DNA of 64,000 nt from positions 24,974,303-25,038,302 of the forward strand of contig NC_087069.1 in the NCBI RefSeq assembly GCF_963678635.1, in the 5' to 3' direction. The position numbers and the translations under genes were made by a program. Source of the DNA: Symsagittifera roscoffensis. Its lineage: Eukaryota > Xenacoelomorpha > Acoela > Convolutidae. Shown in pieces: positions 8,734-20,422 of the stretch. How positions within the stretch are numbered: position 1 is the first letter of the stretch; each line of letters opens with the position of its first letter. The notes beneath the pieces were generated by a model. It did no database searches. It was not told the origin of the DNA and saw only the letters and a list, made by a program, of their open reading frames with translations.

Positions 8734-11640
8734 AAACTCCCTTGGTTGCAAGCTTGCGGAGATTTGTTGTGATAAATTTGTAGTAAAGTGCATAACATAT
8801 GCTAATGAGTATTTAAGTATTCGCCTAAAATTTGTAAAACTTGGATATTTGGAAAACATCAACTAATTGAAAGCTTTTTGTAGTTGCTATTTTAAAGTTT
8901 TCCTTGTTTAGTGCTGGTAAAAGTGATCATAGAGCAGAGCTTTTTAAGCAGATAATGTGGTTTGACTTATTAAGAATTATGTTTTTCTATTGATTTTTTG
9001 ATGATTTCAGAAAAGAAATTGATAAATGACCTGGAAAAAATGTATATTTTGCTAAACTTTGAAAGTTTCAAGATAATGATATACATCAATCCAACTAAAA
9101 ATTTAGTCTAAAATAGAAATTCAGATTTAAAACAGCATTATACATTTATGAGGTTGAGAAAATCCTTTAAAGCTTTTTAGTAAAGGATTTATGGTATTCA
9201 TTCAGCTTAGGATTATTGATCGATCGTTGAAACGATACATTTTTCCATCTAAATTTCAATTTTCAAGTAAAAATTTGCTCAAATTGGATTCATTTTGTAA
9301 ATAGTAGATGAAGCAGAAACTGAGAAAATGCTAAAATGAGATAGAAACTCAATTTATTTCTTAGGAGATTTGAGATATTTCTACTGAAATTTAGCTTATA
9401 AAGTATTTCTTGAGAAAAAATCCGACATAAAAATTCTCAAAGTCTTATATTTATCCGTAATTCATTAGAAAAAATTGTTATCATTTGATATATTTGGTAC
9501 TTTATATGAAAGATCAAATGTTTTGAAGATAATTTTTGAAAAGCAAACCCAATTCGACATCTTTTGGAAGAAGATACATAAAGCATATTTCGAAAACTTG
9601 CTTTCAAAATCTACTTTTCCTTGCTACATAGATACACAATACTACATAGAATATACAACACTATATACAATACATTACTAAATTTTTACTACATAGAGTT
9701 TTTTCTTAATAAAAATCGGAAAATTACACAATTGTTCCAGTTTGCACCTTGATTTGCTTTGCTAAATCAATTTTTTGAGACTCGCTCTTTCAGAAGTTTT
9801 TATATTGTAGATGTTAGGAACTAGGTTCTCTTGCGTATTTCCGGAGATTTTCAGATTATAACTAATAGAGCTGCTCCTAATTTGTTCTTAGCTCGTAAAA
9901 ATACACCTTTATATTCTCATTGTGTACATATATTTTTGAATGCTTTAACTAGCACCAGTTCTTTCTCACTTGGATATTTTTGAGAAAATTTCCGTCATAA
10001 ATTAAGAAAAAAAGCGAGTTAATAACTATTTTGCAAGAAAAGTGATAGTTAATGATCCCAAAATGTGTACATTTGCTTAAATAGTTTACAATAGCAACTG
10101 AACAGGGGAACCTTGAAGAAGATGTTAACCTTTTTCATTGTAATAATCATACGGTATCAGTTCTAATTTCATCTCTGCCAGCAAATTGTTCGTTCAATTG
10201 ATAAATTTTTCCTCCTAAATTCTCCAGTTTTGACTAAATTTTCTAGTAAAGTGTGTTCAATAGCGAAAACATGTATTAAACAGAAAGCACGAATAACTTT
10301 AAAACATGGAAAAACTCTACGGAAAATCTTGAAAGTTATGTTGCAGAAGCAACAGAGAGATAATCATCAGTTATGAAGAAGGTTTGTTGAATTTGAACCA
10401 ATATCGAATAAATTTTTAAGAAACATTCATCCCATTTTAAACAACTTTAGCAATAAACGGTTCATTTTTTATCAATAATCAGAAATTTCTAATTTTTAAC
10501 ACGAAAAATTTCTCACAAGTTGTAATTTTTGTGCAAATTTGGGTAATTCAATGAGAAAAAAATGAGGAGGAGTTGAATCATGGAGTTTGATTTAGAAATT
10601 TCATAGGATATTACCCTTAATGTTCATTTGAATTGAGATTCCTAAAAATAATCCCTGAACTGGACAAAAAAAACAGTTAAAAACCAAAGTAAAGCTTCGA
10701 AATGGAAAATTTCATGTAAATTTGATTAATTTTTATTTTACCTTCTCAAAAATTACGACTAGTTTCACTGTTTTCCGGAAGTTTCAATATTGATTCTGCT
10801 ACTATGAACCTTCTTTTCAGTGTTTAGAGCATTGTATAACCAAATATTTAGCTCAACTAAGATAAACTTCATCGTATTTCAATATTTTGAGAAAAAATTG
10901 TGGAAAAAGTCATTTTTTTATTCAAAATTTTGTATCATTGTCTCAACATAATGACAATTAAAATACAGTCATAGCTTATTTTTAAAATCAATACGTAAAA
11001 GTATGTTTAAAATTAGATAAAAAACAACAATACATTAGCCAAAATTATGAGATTTGTGCAATTTTTTTCCTAATACTGGAAATTTTTGCAATTTTTTCCA
11101 AATACTTGAAATTTTTGCAATTTTTTCTCAAAAAATTTGCACTTTTTCAAAGTTTCTGCAGGTTTCAGCATTGTTTCAATTAGATAGAAAGTAAGATTAT
11201 TGTTTCATTTAGATAGAAAGTAGGATTATCTAATAAATTTGGTCAAATAATAGCTAATCTTATCGTGTTTTGAATTTTTTCGAAAAAATTTTTTTGATAA
11301 AAATTCCAAGTTTTTGCACAAAAACTCTTACCATTGACTCACCATGCACCAAAAAAACTAAATACATAATCTTAATTCTACAATCTACACGTAATTAACA
11401 ATTAATTGTTCCCAATTACGTAACGCGCGCCCAGATTTTTGTGAAAAATTTCGCACAAAAACCAAAAAAATTACGTTTTTCTTAACATTATCTTGCCATC
11501 ACACAAACCATAAAATCTTACCATTGGTTTTCCCTATCCTTATACATTGTAGACTCTATACCCTATCTTAATACATAGGCGGCTGACCGGATACTCTATA
11601 GCCAATGTTAATACATGGGGGTCAGCCACCTCCCCCCTGA
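8734..11640. other. Long AT-rich intergenic region
   Basis: I find no supported gene in these 2.9 kb. Visible small structures are a tandem array of about 33 bp at 11052-11140 (GAAATTTTTGCAATTTTTTCC-type units), a direct repeat at about 11167-11235 (TGTTTCAATTAGATAGAAAGT twice), and a direct repeat of about 37 bp at 11545-11625 built on CTCTATA...TTAATACAT...GGTCAGCC. Short frames near 9475 lack any support. Confidence 0.5.
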
Positions 11641-11908
11641 TCACCTCACCCTTCTACTACTGAGGAGGTAGTTCACGCTAGTTAAATTGAAAAAGAAATT
11701 GTTTTTGCTTAAGAATGAGGGGTACCTTCATATCAAATGTGTGGGGTTAACCAAACAGGAGTGCTTTTCTTTTTTTTTCTAGACCATAGTCGCACCCAAT
11801 CAGAATTCAGTTTTTGATAAAGGAAATTTTTGGTAAAAAAATAGTATCTTGTCGGATCTTTTGTTCCATTTTGGGAACTTTTTTCACATTGTCATTTCTT
11901 TTATGTAA

Positions 11909-12660
11909 TTAATTTAGGTTATTGTATACAATCAGAGCAAAAAATACAATGAAAGGATTTAAATCTTCGAAGTGTAAAAATATGCAAAATTGGGGAATCG
12001 CAAAAACAAACGAGCACAAGTTGTTTGCTCTTGCAAAATAAAAAATCGCCGATATAATTAGCAAAAGACAGAAAACTAAAACAAGTAGCATTTGTGCAAA
12101 ATTTCTCCTCAAGCCTTATGAAATAAAATGAGTTTCATGTATGAAAACTAATAAGAAGTGCTGAGTTGTTGAAAGATTTTCCAGTTTTTTGATTTTCAGA
12201 AAGATTGGGAGGAAGACACGTGCTTGATAGATTTTTCAAACCAAATCTCTGGAAACCATATTCTTAACTTAACCATACAAGGTTTCAAGCTTTGAAAATC
12301 TGCACAAAAATGGAGCCAAAACGAAAACTGATGGAGAGTTTTGACAGATTTAGGTATCGGGTAGCGAATGGAAAAAAAACTTTGTTCATTTTTATACGAA
12401 TTTTTTTTTGAGTTTTTTGATTTTTTTTTATAAAAGTTAAAATGTTTTTTCTTGTCAACGGCAATTCAACCGTCAGCTTTAAGCTTTTTTATTCATTACT
12501 CGGTTTAAAAAAACTCCTCTTACTTCATCGAATTCTTTTTTTGACAACATAAACGTCCAAGTTTTAAAGAAAAGGTGAATGTACAGATACTCATCAATAA
12601 GATAGGCACATAGAATTTTTTTTTCTTGCAGAGCAACTCGAATAAATTCATGTGTTTCTA
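11909..12660 (-). pseudogene. Decayed paralogue of the 6035-6780 gene
   Basis: On the minus strand the C-terminal hydrophobic part is open (12112-11909, MLLVLVFCLLLIISAIF). The middle coding part is recognisable at about 12390-12230 with the same FPEI...FEK residues as the left copy. The N-terminal part (near 12650, with FELLCKKKK against FLELLYKKKE) is broken by frameshifts in A-rich runs. The residues kept in common with the left copy are the best evidence that both derive from a true protein gene. No function can be assigned. Confidence 0.6.
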
Positions 12661-13349
12661 TTTAATTTTTTAAAATAATGCCTATATTTTGTCTGACATT
12701 ATCTCTAAAAACAGCTTAGTTCTGATTGGTTCAATATTTTCTAGAAATTTTATCTTCGCATCCTAATGCGAAATTTGCGTAGTCAATGATGTCAATTCTA
12801 AAACAACATATGTTTGAAAAAAGATCACTTGTCTACAACTCTTCAGTTTTCAATATTCAAGTTAACTGACTGTTTTGACACAATTTTGAATCAGTCAATT
12901 TGATTGACTTGGAAAATTCATTATTAGAGGATTTGTTTTGATCTGAAATGTTTTGAGAAAACCTATAAAAATTTCATTCTGACTGGTATATCTTAAATAT
13001 TTGTTCATGAAGGAGTGCTCAATTGTGATTGATCAACTTGAAATTGGCTTAAAACTTTTTCATTAGGAAAGCTGAAAAAACTGATATCGAAATAGATAAT
13101 AAATTCATTAAAAAAGCTCGACTTTGTTTGGTTAATATCAAAAAGGATGAACATTTAATGCTAGAAATTTCTGCTAGATATGTTTTATGGCACTTTGATT
13201 TTTTTTACATTCAAAAGAACCAGACAAGTACATTGGTTTTGCAACCATTCACACTAAGAAAAATCTCCCATTAAAGTTTTTTTTGTGATTTTTTAAGACT
13301 CCCGTTACAATAAAGTTTCTAGTTGTTTAGATGCGGTTTTTGAATTGAA

Positions 13350-13577
13350 ATGAGTGAGTTTGATATTTTAAATGTTGTTGAGATTATTCACGTAAAGATG
13401 CGTCACGACATTGTAAAGGCTGTGCCGTTTCAAAGTGTTAGAACTCTGAATTTACGCATAGAACATCGACGAATTGAGTTTTTATATCAAAAAGATGTGT
13501 TTTTCTGGTGAAAAAAGGTTTTTCAGAAGGTGATCGAAAACATGCTGAGCAGCTCCAAACACTGTGCATTTGAATAA
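13350..13577 (+). pseudogene. Broken copy of the C2H2 zinc-finger gene
   Basis: After an ATG at 13350 the first-finger signature survives in one frame near 13375-13430 (DYSRKDASRHCKGCAVSKC), matching DYTHKDASRHRRTC of the gene at 8254. The next codon is TAG where the second finger of the intact copy reads SNC, and the frame around the ATG does not match that of the finger. The tail (CATGCTGAGCAGCTCCAAAC) still resembles the end of exon 1. It is a clear pseudogene of the left copy. Confidence 0.8.
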
Positions 13578-14099
13578 AATTTTTTAAAAAAATTAACAAT
13601 CTGATGATCAAATTATATAGCCACGAGTTTCGGTTTGGTTTCCTGTTATTGCATTATGTTCTCTTGAATCTAAACTTCTAGCCCAAAATAAACACTTCAG
13701 TGGAAAAAATAGATTTTGAAGAAATTATAGCATAATTACAAAACAAGAAAAAATCTTACAAAATTTAATATTTTTAGACACTACAATTCTCATCAAACAT
13801 CAAATCTCCCAAAACTTGGGATAGAGTTTTGAATTTGTTCAAAGTCATGTTGACATAGGCTACTTGTTTCTTAGCTTCAATCTATTTTACAGTGAACAAC
13901 CGAACTGAATGCCGGGACGCTTGCTGACATTATACTTCTTCATCGTGACTCAATCTTTAATTCTTTTCTAAGCTGTCATATCATACACTTTGCAATTGGC
14001 AAGCTCATGATTCATAGTTGATTCTCTGAAAATGGAAATTTCCAATATAGAAACGACTCTAGGTCTTTCAAAATTGTTAATAAATTACAGCGTCCAATT

Positions 14100-14299
14100 N
14101 NNNNNNNNNNNNNNNNNNNNNNNNNNNNNNNNNNNNNNNNNNNNNNNNNNNNNNNNNNNNNNNNNNNNNNNNNNNNNNNNNNNNNNNNNNNNNNNNNNNN
14201 NNNNNNNNNNNNNNNNNNNNNNNNNNNNNNNNNNNNNNNNNNNNNNNNNNNNNNNNNNNNNNNNNNNNNNNNNNNNNNNNNNNNNNNNNNNNNNNNNNN
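14100..14299. other. Assembly gap (200 N)
   Basis: Exactly 200 N, a conventional gap of unknown true size. It hides the 5' boundary and most of the 5' LTR of the gypsy element that starts immediately after it. Confidence 1.
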
Positions 14300-14468
14300 A
14301 AACCAGTATACCCTAGATCTATTGAGCCTAGCCAAAACTAGTTACACACCCTGAGACTAGTAAGTATAAGAGTAAGATTAGGATCGGTATTAGACTAAGA
14401 AGTTAAATAGCGTGACGAGCAGACGGTGTACCCTATCCGAAATTACTCTATGAGTTAACCACATCGGT
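14300..14468 (+). mobile_element. 5' LTR remnant (gap-truncated)
   Basis: It begins at the edge of the N gap with AAACCAGTATACCCTAGATC and matches 31308-31501 up to ACATCGGT. It lacks 28 bp (the GCACGAATCTATCCGGCCG stretch) that the 3' copies and the solo LTR at 52369 keep. The start is lost in the gap. Confidence 0.8.
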
Positions 14469-14479
14469 CCTAACTCATC

Positions 14480-14497
14480 TGGTGCGACCATAAGTCT
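14480..14497 (+). other. Possible primer-binding site
   Basis: TGGTGCGACCATAAGTC starts about 11 bp after the end of LTR homology and begins with TGG, the complement of the tRNA CCA end. The tRNA cannot be named from the sequence alone, and the distance from the LTR is a little long. Confidence 0.3.
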
Positions 14498-16106
14498 CGA
14501 ATAAGACCTTAATAGCTTAAAACTAACCAAATATAGTTTAGAATTTAGAAAAAACATTTTGAAAATGTTACACGATAATAATTTAATTGAAATGTCTCTA
14601 CGACTCAATAGATCAGAGCCGATATTCCGAACGATACTAGAACTACCCGGAATTGGAAGAAGACCTCGGACAAGAGACGACATACGACGAAGTAGAAACT
14701 TACCATTTAGTTTTATGGTTGTACGGCAAAAGCCAACACAAACCTTTGTATTTAGAATCTTATTAGCAATGAGTTTAGATTTTAATTTGAAAAAAATAAA
14801 ATTTTGAATTGAAATTTCATTTTTTCAGGCGCTAAACAAAATTATTAACGTACAATAACGATTGATAAAAAGATCTCAGATCGTTTTCTTAATTTATGCA
14901 GTTTTATATAAAACATATTTGAAAAATATTTATTGAAAATAAAAATCAAAATTAGTAGCATGACAATAAATTGTTAGTAATCATAAATCAACCTGTTGTT
15001 CCAGCTTCATCACCTAAACATAACAGCAATCATAAGCCCACTAATATCATTGAAGAACTAAATCTTTTTCTTAATTAAATTTAAACCATTTTAAACTTAA
15101 ATTCACTTAATTTTAAAAACCTGATCATCAAGGCCTATCCTTGGATCAAAAAGAACAATTTTGTTCTCCCCCACCCACTTAGAAGTGTCTTACGACCTCA
15201 AACTTCGATTCACTATCCATCCCTTCCAAAAGACCCAGGACTAACAGAAATTATTCAATAAAACTAACCATTCAAATTAAGATAAACAGTGAAGAACATC
15301 GGTTATTCGTCCTTCACTTGAACCCTCCTCTTACCAGACCGAGGATAGATCTTAGACTAAGTAAGTTTAAAATATTATCTAACGAACTACTTGCGTTCTA
15401 ATTATACCTGAACCTTGTGAATCGATTTACTATTCTCCAACCCTTGAACACAATCACTACCCCTAAGTAAGATTAAGTAAGTTAACACCTTAGCTTAGAC
15501 TAGCCACGAGAAAGTAAAAAACCATTCTCCGGAACGATATACTTTTCTCTCCAACCCTGAACAAAAAGACCCAGGTTAAGCTAACCAAAAAATTGTGGGG
15601 ACTAACAGTCTAGGAAAATAAAAATTTCACTAATAACTTCTAGCATCCCTCATCCTAAACCTTATGTCATTCAAAAATTTAGGAAATAAACAAACAATCG
15701 TTTTACACAATTGAGAAATAGACAACCAAAAATATGATCTTGTAATAACCCCACATACACAAACAGTTGGATACATTCGAACAAAACGACAAACAAAAAA
15801 AAGAAAAATTATAAGCAAACAAAGACAAATCACACGAAAAAGATTTTCAAAAAATAGAAACGCAATTTCTGAATCAGAAGCCAGCAGTTTAGATGAACTC
15901 TACAAATTAAAAGAATCAATAGATAAAAATTGTCTTATCCATAATCAATTATCAATTTTCCGACTCAGAAACAACTTCAAATTCATCAAAAACAGGAAAA
16001 AGAAGATTAAAAAAGCAATATAAACGCAAACCAGTACACTTGTATAATTGGAATCAACCAATTATACACATCGATAGTTATATATTAAAATTCATCAAAC
16101 GAAAAA
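14498..16106 (+). other. Retroelement leader
   Basis: About 1.6 kb between the LTR and the first clear gag frame. Most of it is closed in all frames. A short open run near 15860-16023 is rich in Lys and Asn and may be the original gag N-terminus. I see no terminator or RNA gene. Confidence 0.45.
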
Positions 16107-17850
16107 ATGAGCCACACTCAGAGTGACGATAGTCCAGATGACGAAGCAGTTTATCCCTTTCTTATAGATTCACTCCATGATAGAGGACAACACGATTTTT
16201 GCAAGAACTTACTCGTAAATTTGATTAAACCAGGAATCAGTCCATGCAAAGCAGAATTCCCAGAAGTAAAAATCAAAAGACAAACTATGGAAGATCTAAC
16301 ACAACAATATAGAATCTACACCATAGAATTCAGCACACCAAATACAGCCCATCGCAAATATGTAATTCAAACAGACGATATTGAATTAGAATTTTCAAAA
16401 GTATTCATAGAGTTTAACAAAAGTATACAAAATCATAATTCACAAAGAGCAAACTCCATATTCACTAACGAAGTCTTTGCAATAATATAATGTTATATAT
16501 CTATATTAGAAAAAAACAGAATTTCAAAGTATATCACCAACCGAAACATCCAGACATACAAAAGTACGAAATGAAATCACAATATTTTCAACATTTCTAA
16601 ATATAATTAGAGAAAATTTCACTGAAAATGATGTTTCACAACACACTAAACATGATTTACAAAAGATTTTAGCATGGTTTATAATAGATTATTTCACCCA
16701 CAATTTAGATTTAATTTCACAAGCAAGGAAAAATTTCAGACCTCAAAATACAAATGACGACACTGCTCTTTCAGAACAATCAGACTACGTTTGAGACCCT
16801 GAATGGTCTCATCCTACATTTCTAAATATCCCACAAGCTATCTCATGTCAAGCAATAAGTACAATATCTTATCACAGAGATTATGTAAAAGTAATACCAT
16901 TAACCATTGATACAACACCATTGAACTATAATACATTTTTACCTGATACGCGAAATAACAGTTGAAATTCGACCGTCATACATAAGGAAAACCTTATTGG
17001 AACTAGAAATCTTACACAACAAGATATTCAAACACCATCACACTTCATAAATGAAGAAATCGTTCAAACAACAACAACTACACAACAAAGTCTTTCACCA
17101 ATACACCCTAATTAGACAACACCAAGAAATACAAATACGTTACAAACACAGGTAACCTTACAATCGACCATTAAACCTTCGGTTGCTCCAAAATAGTCAC
17201 ATATGGATTAACAAACGTATAGACCAATGACAATACCGTCAAAAACACGAAAACCATTCACAAGAATCACCTTTGCAAAACACAATTATAATTATACTCA
17301 CAAACCAAGAACAAACCAACCTCCGCGAAAAAACACACAAAATTTATATCATGTATGCTCCCATTATTGGAATCTCCCGAAAACATCGACCAATTCAGTA
17401 AATTTTCCAGATAATCCACAACCTACACAGGATTATACTGAAAACTACCCATTCTTTCAACAAAAAAAAATAACCAACATACACCATATAATATAAACTA
17501 TTTATCATCCGATGAAGATGATTATCACCAACCAGATATTTTTGCACCATATGCTAAAGAATATTGCACACAGAGACCGCGACAATCTCAACCATCTCGA
17601 AATATAAAAATTTAACCACAAAACCCAACAGATGTACAAAATCCCAAACAAATACATATACAAAACCCATTTAACACACAATCTTTTCAAACAATACAAC
17701 CACAAAGTCAAATGTTAATTCATTCTTATCAACCAACTCAAATACAAAACGAAATACTGCTTCCATATTACCTTCAGCAACACGAAATAACAAAAAATCA
17801 ACTTTCAAATTTTTCACAAATGCCAAATGCCACAGAATCACTACAGTACA
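16107..17850 (+). pseudogene. gag: gag, N-terminal part (broken)
   Basis: A 127-codon frame opens at ATG 16107 and ends at 16490. Another frame then carries the coding sense from about 16600 to 17496, with in-frame stops TGA 16792, TGA 16963, TAG 17113, TAG 17194 and TAA 17209. A Gln/Pro/Asn-rich stretch follows to about 17850. The first piece is acidic and polar and the later part is of the low-complexity kind that precedes capsid in many gypsy Gag proteins. Function is inferred from position only. It needs at least one frameshift plus the listed stops. Confidence 0.6.
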
Positions 17851-17851
17851 G

Positions 17852-18153
17852 ATGACAATGAATCCATACCTCATGGGTGGATCATCAATAACATCCAATA
17901 AACCACTGATGGTATTCACAGGAACAGACCCTGAATATTCTGTAGAAGATTATCTAAATGCAGTAACAGCAAATTTAATTTTAAATATATGACCCGAACC
18001 AATTAATACGCCACTACATCAAAATTGGATACATAGACGCACAGCAATCATACAAATAACCCTAGATGGCGCAGCTCAAAAATGGTTTTCAGTATTACCT
18101 ATAGAAATAAAATCAGACTGAAAAAGATTCACACAAGAATTTTTACTTTAATT
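17852..18153 (+). pseudogene. gag: gag, capsid first half (broken)
   Basis: This frame shows the conserved Gag capsid pattern of gypsy elements: an F-x-G start (MVFTGTDPEYSVEDYL), a W...RRTA stretch (WIHRRTAIIQITLDGAAQKW) and the final W-x2-F-x2-F patch. Two TGA codons interrupt it, at 17990-17992 and 18119-18121. The second falls exactly where the family has the Trp of the W-x2-F patch. The frame stops abruptly at 18153, where a rearranged segment has replaced the next part of capsid. Capsid would assemble the virus-like particle around the element RNA. Confidence 0.8.
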
Positions 18154-18226
18154 ACTGTTCACATAATAGAAATAGAAGTTATTCGAACAATCGAAATCAA
18201 AATTACCCGATTAATCGATCAAGAAA
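18154..18226 (+). repeat. 73-bp displaced copy of downstream gag
   Basis: This segment is identical, as far as I can read, to 19170-19242 (offset 1016 bp, same orientation). It sits between the truncated capsid first half and an inverted repeat, so it is foreign to this place and came from the nucleocapsid region downstream. Confidence 0.9.
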
Positions 18227-18227
18227 G

Positions 18228-18391
18228 TGTGTATTAAGTGAATATGCTTTTCGAACTAGTGTTTCGATACGTACTGCTAATTGTTTGATTGTTTCATTTG
18301 GTTTCATTCGTAGATTACCAAATGAAACAATCAAACAATTAGCAGTACGTATCGAAACACTAGTTCGAAAAGCATATTCACTTAATACACA
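18228..18391. repeat. Perfect 75-bp inverted repeat, 14-nt loop
   Basis: The left arm 18228-18302 is the exact reverse complement of the right arm 18317-18391, with loop 18303-18316. The right arm is in frame with the rest of gag (starting RRLPNETIKQL), so the left arm is the added, inverted copy. It could fold as a long hairpin in RNA or single-stranded DNA. Confidence 0.95.
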
Positions 18392-19516
18392 TGACTATAA
18401 AAACACAAAAATGACAGAAATTTTAATTATGACCTTAACACCTCAATTAAGGAAAATAGCGATAAAAAAGAGAGCATCTCATCCTTCCTCAATTCGAGAA
18501 CCAGACTTAGATTTTCGAAAACTAGTAGATAAATTAGAACAAGCAGAAATCACAATGAAACTCGAAGAAACAGAAAATCTAAAATTACAATATGTTAATC
18601 GAATTGAAACAAACACTACACATATAAATAACATACAGGAATCAGATACAGACCTGATTGAAAAAATCACTGAAATACTAAATATCTATGAAAAACATCC
18701 AAAATTTAAAGGCAAACCATCCTCCAAAAAATGGTGTAATTATTGCCGATGATACGCACACAGTATTTCCGAATATAGACAAAAACAACAAGACAATCAG
18801 AATAAACCTCAAAAGCATAAAGAACCAAATAAATCGTTCTATCAATACATGAAAAAAGGTCAAAATCTACCAAACAAAAAAATATATAGTAATAACAGTT
18901 CAGGAAAACCACTTCCGAACAACACCAATTACACAAGGAATCACCATATAACTCAAGTTATAGAGGAAGATCACCAGAACGAAGAAATACACGAAATTCT
19001 TCACAAAATAATTATAATCGATCGAAAAGCCAAAATAACCAAAATAACTATTCAAGATCAAATTCCAATGCAACACAATTTGTTTCTGGATCCAGTTCCC
19101 AATCAAACCCAAGGAATAGACACTATTCCAATAATCAATCACGAAACTCATCATACAACAATAGTAGAAACTGTTCACATAATAGAAATAGAAGTTATTC
19201 GAACAATCGAAATCAAAATTACCCGATTAATCGATCAAGAAATAATTCATATAATAGATCAAACTATCACAGATCAAATGATAATTATCAAAACAAATCA
19301 GAAAACAATTCCCAAAATCGAAACTCAAGTTACAATAATTGATATAGAAATTATTCCCAGTCACCACACAGGAATAATAACCATTATCATGATTCTAAAC
19401 ATAGATACAGAAGTAGCACACCAAAACATCAAAGACACATTATTCAAGTGCAGACAAATGAAGAAACAACATCAGACCCTCCAGGTATTGATGACACAGG
19501 AAGTAACGAACTACAA
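18317..19516 (+). pseudogene. gag: gag, capsid second half and nucleocapsid (broken)
   Basis: From 18317 the frame shows the capsid C-terminal region (RRLPNETIKQLAVRIETL...), a helical Glu/Lys-rich segment, and a zinc-knuckle-like C-x2-C-x4-H (CNYCR, then TGA at 18750-18752, then YAH). The last knuckle Cys is not evident. Around 18930 the coding sense moves to another frame, rich in Arg, Asn and Ser repeats (for example RNRSYSNNRNQNYPINRS), typical of an RNA-binding nucleocapsid tail, with a further TGA at 19340-19342. The long frame open in the original register after 18930 is a shadow. Nucleocapsid binds and packages the element RNA. Confidence 0.75.
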
Positions 19517-19532
19517 CTAAATCATATAATTT

Positions 19533-20255
19533 GTGGATCATCAGATACAGAAAGTGATACAGAAAATCTCTGTAAATATGATAACAGTCGAAAACGACTA
19601 TGAACCTATTATATATGAACAACCTTTTACATCACATATATATGAAAATCATTTGGAACTCCATCACAATTATTATATTGGACCCAGTCATACTACACAA
19701 ACTACACAAGAAGTAAACGAAATTAACACGGTAATTGAACCCGATGAAAACGATGAAACACAATGCTCAAAAACAAAATATAATTATCAAAATACACAGA
19801 AAGAACAACCCAGAGAAAAAATTTGGACAATTCCATTTCCTTTAGAAAGCCCAAGAAACAAAGGATTTCAACCACCAGATCTTGAAATTGATTTTTTAAT
19901 TGATTCAGGAGCAGAATCAAATATAATTAATATTCCCACATGGAATGAAATCAGAACATTACATCCAAAATTAACGCCTCTTGCAACCTCTAGTAAACTA
20001 GGAACAGCACAAGGATCAATTTTAGTAAATTATGGAAAAATTCAATTATTCCTTCTCCCCACGAGAACAATGGAGCAAAACAAAATTTTAAACAAACCGT
20101 TTAAACAAATATTTCATATTACTGATATTAAGCACAATATCATTGGCATACCATTTATATCTAAATATATACCAACAATCAACATCTTAAATAGTAAAAT
20201 ACTAATCAAAAATAAGTACACAAAAACAAAAATTACAGCCCTAACATTCTTCTAA
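19533..20255 (+). pseudogene. pol: Retroelement aspartic protease region
   Basis: A 240-codon frame with the retropepsin active-site signature LIDSGAES at about residues 127-134, preceded by hydrophobic strand residues and followed by a conserved-looking NIIGIPFISKY near the C-terminus (compare the family's second structural signature). The protease would cleave Gag-Pol. The frame has no ATG at its beginning, as expected for a region made by fusion or frameshift from gag. It is uninterrupted, but it is separated from its neighbours by stops, so it cannot be expressed as part of a polyprotein here. Confidence 0.85.
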
Positions 20256-20422
20256 AGATTAAACAAACAACCACCATTCTTCTCAAACTTTTACCCAATT
20301 TACAATCAACAACGAAAACACCTGAAACCACTATCAGGAAATATATATAATTTTTCATTAAAACAAGTTCACCATTATGATAAAAGTCAAATTAAACAAC
20401 AACTTTTTATGTCAGACTTTGA

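Larger units (their letters stand above)
11661..13600. repeat. Diverged paralogue of the 5756-8500 gene block
   Basis: The order of landmarks is the same as in 5756-8500: the GAGGAGGTAGTT...GAGGGGTACCTTCA start, the membrane segment on minus, the FPEI-containing coding stretch, the CCAAT and TTCTAGAA promoter motifs, then the zinc-finger sequence. The copy is shorter and all genes in it are broken. It is therefore an old segmental duplication, with the left block the better preserved. Confidence 0.8.

Noticed and set aside
14012-14335. Open frames across the N gap
   Set aside because: They consist mostly of unknown residues from the 200-N gap.
18849-18930. Long gag-frame product after 18930 rich in Ile and Thr
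   Set aside because: The frame is open, but the overlapping register gives an Arg/Ser/Asn-rich nucleocapsid-type sequence that joins better to the downstream region, so the Ile-rich reading is treated as a shadow.
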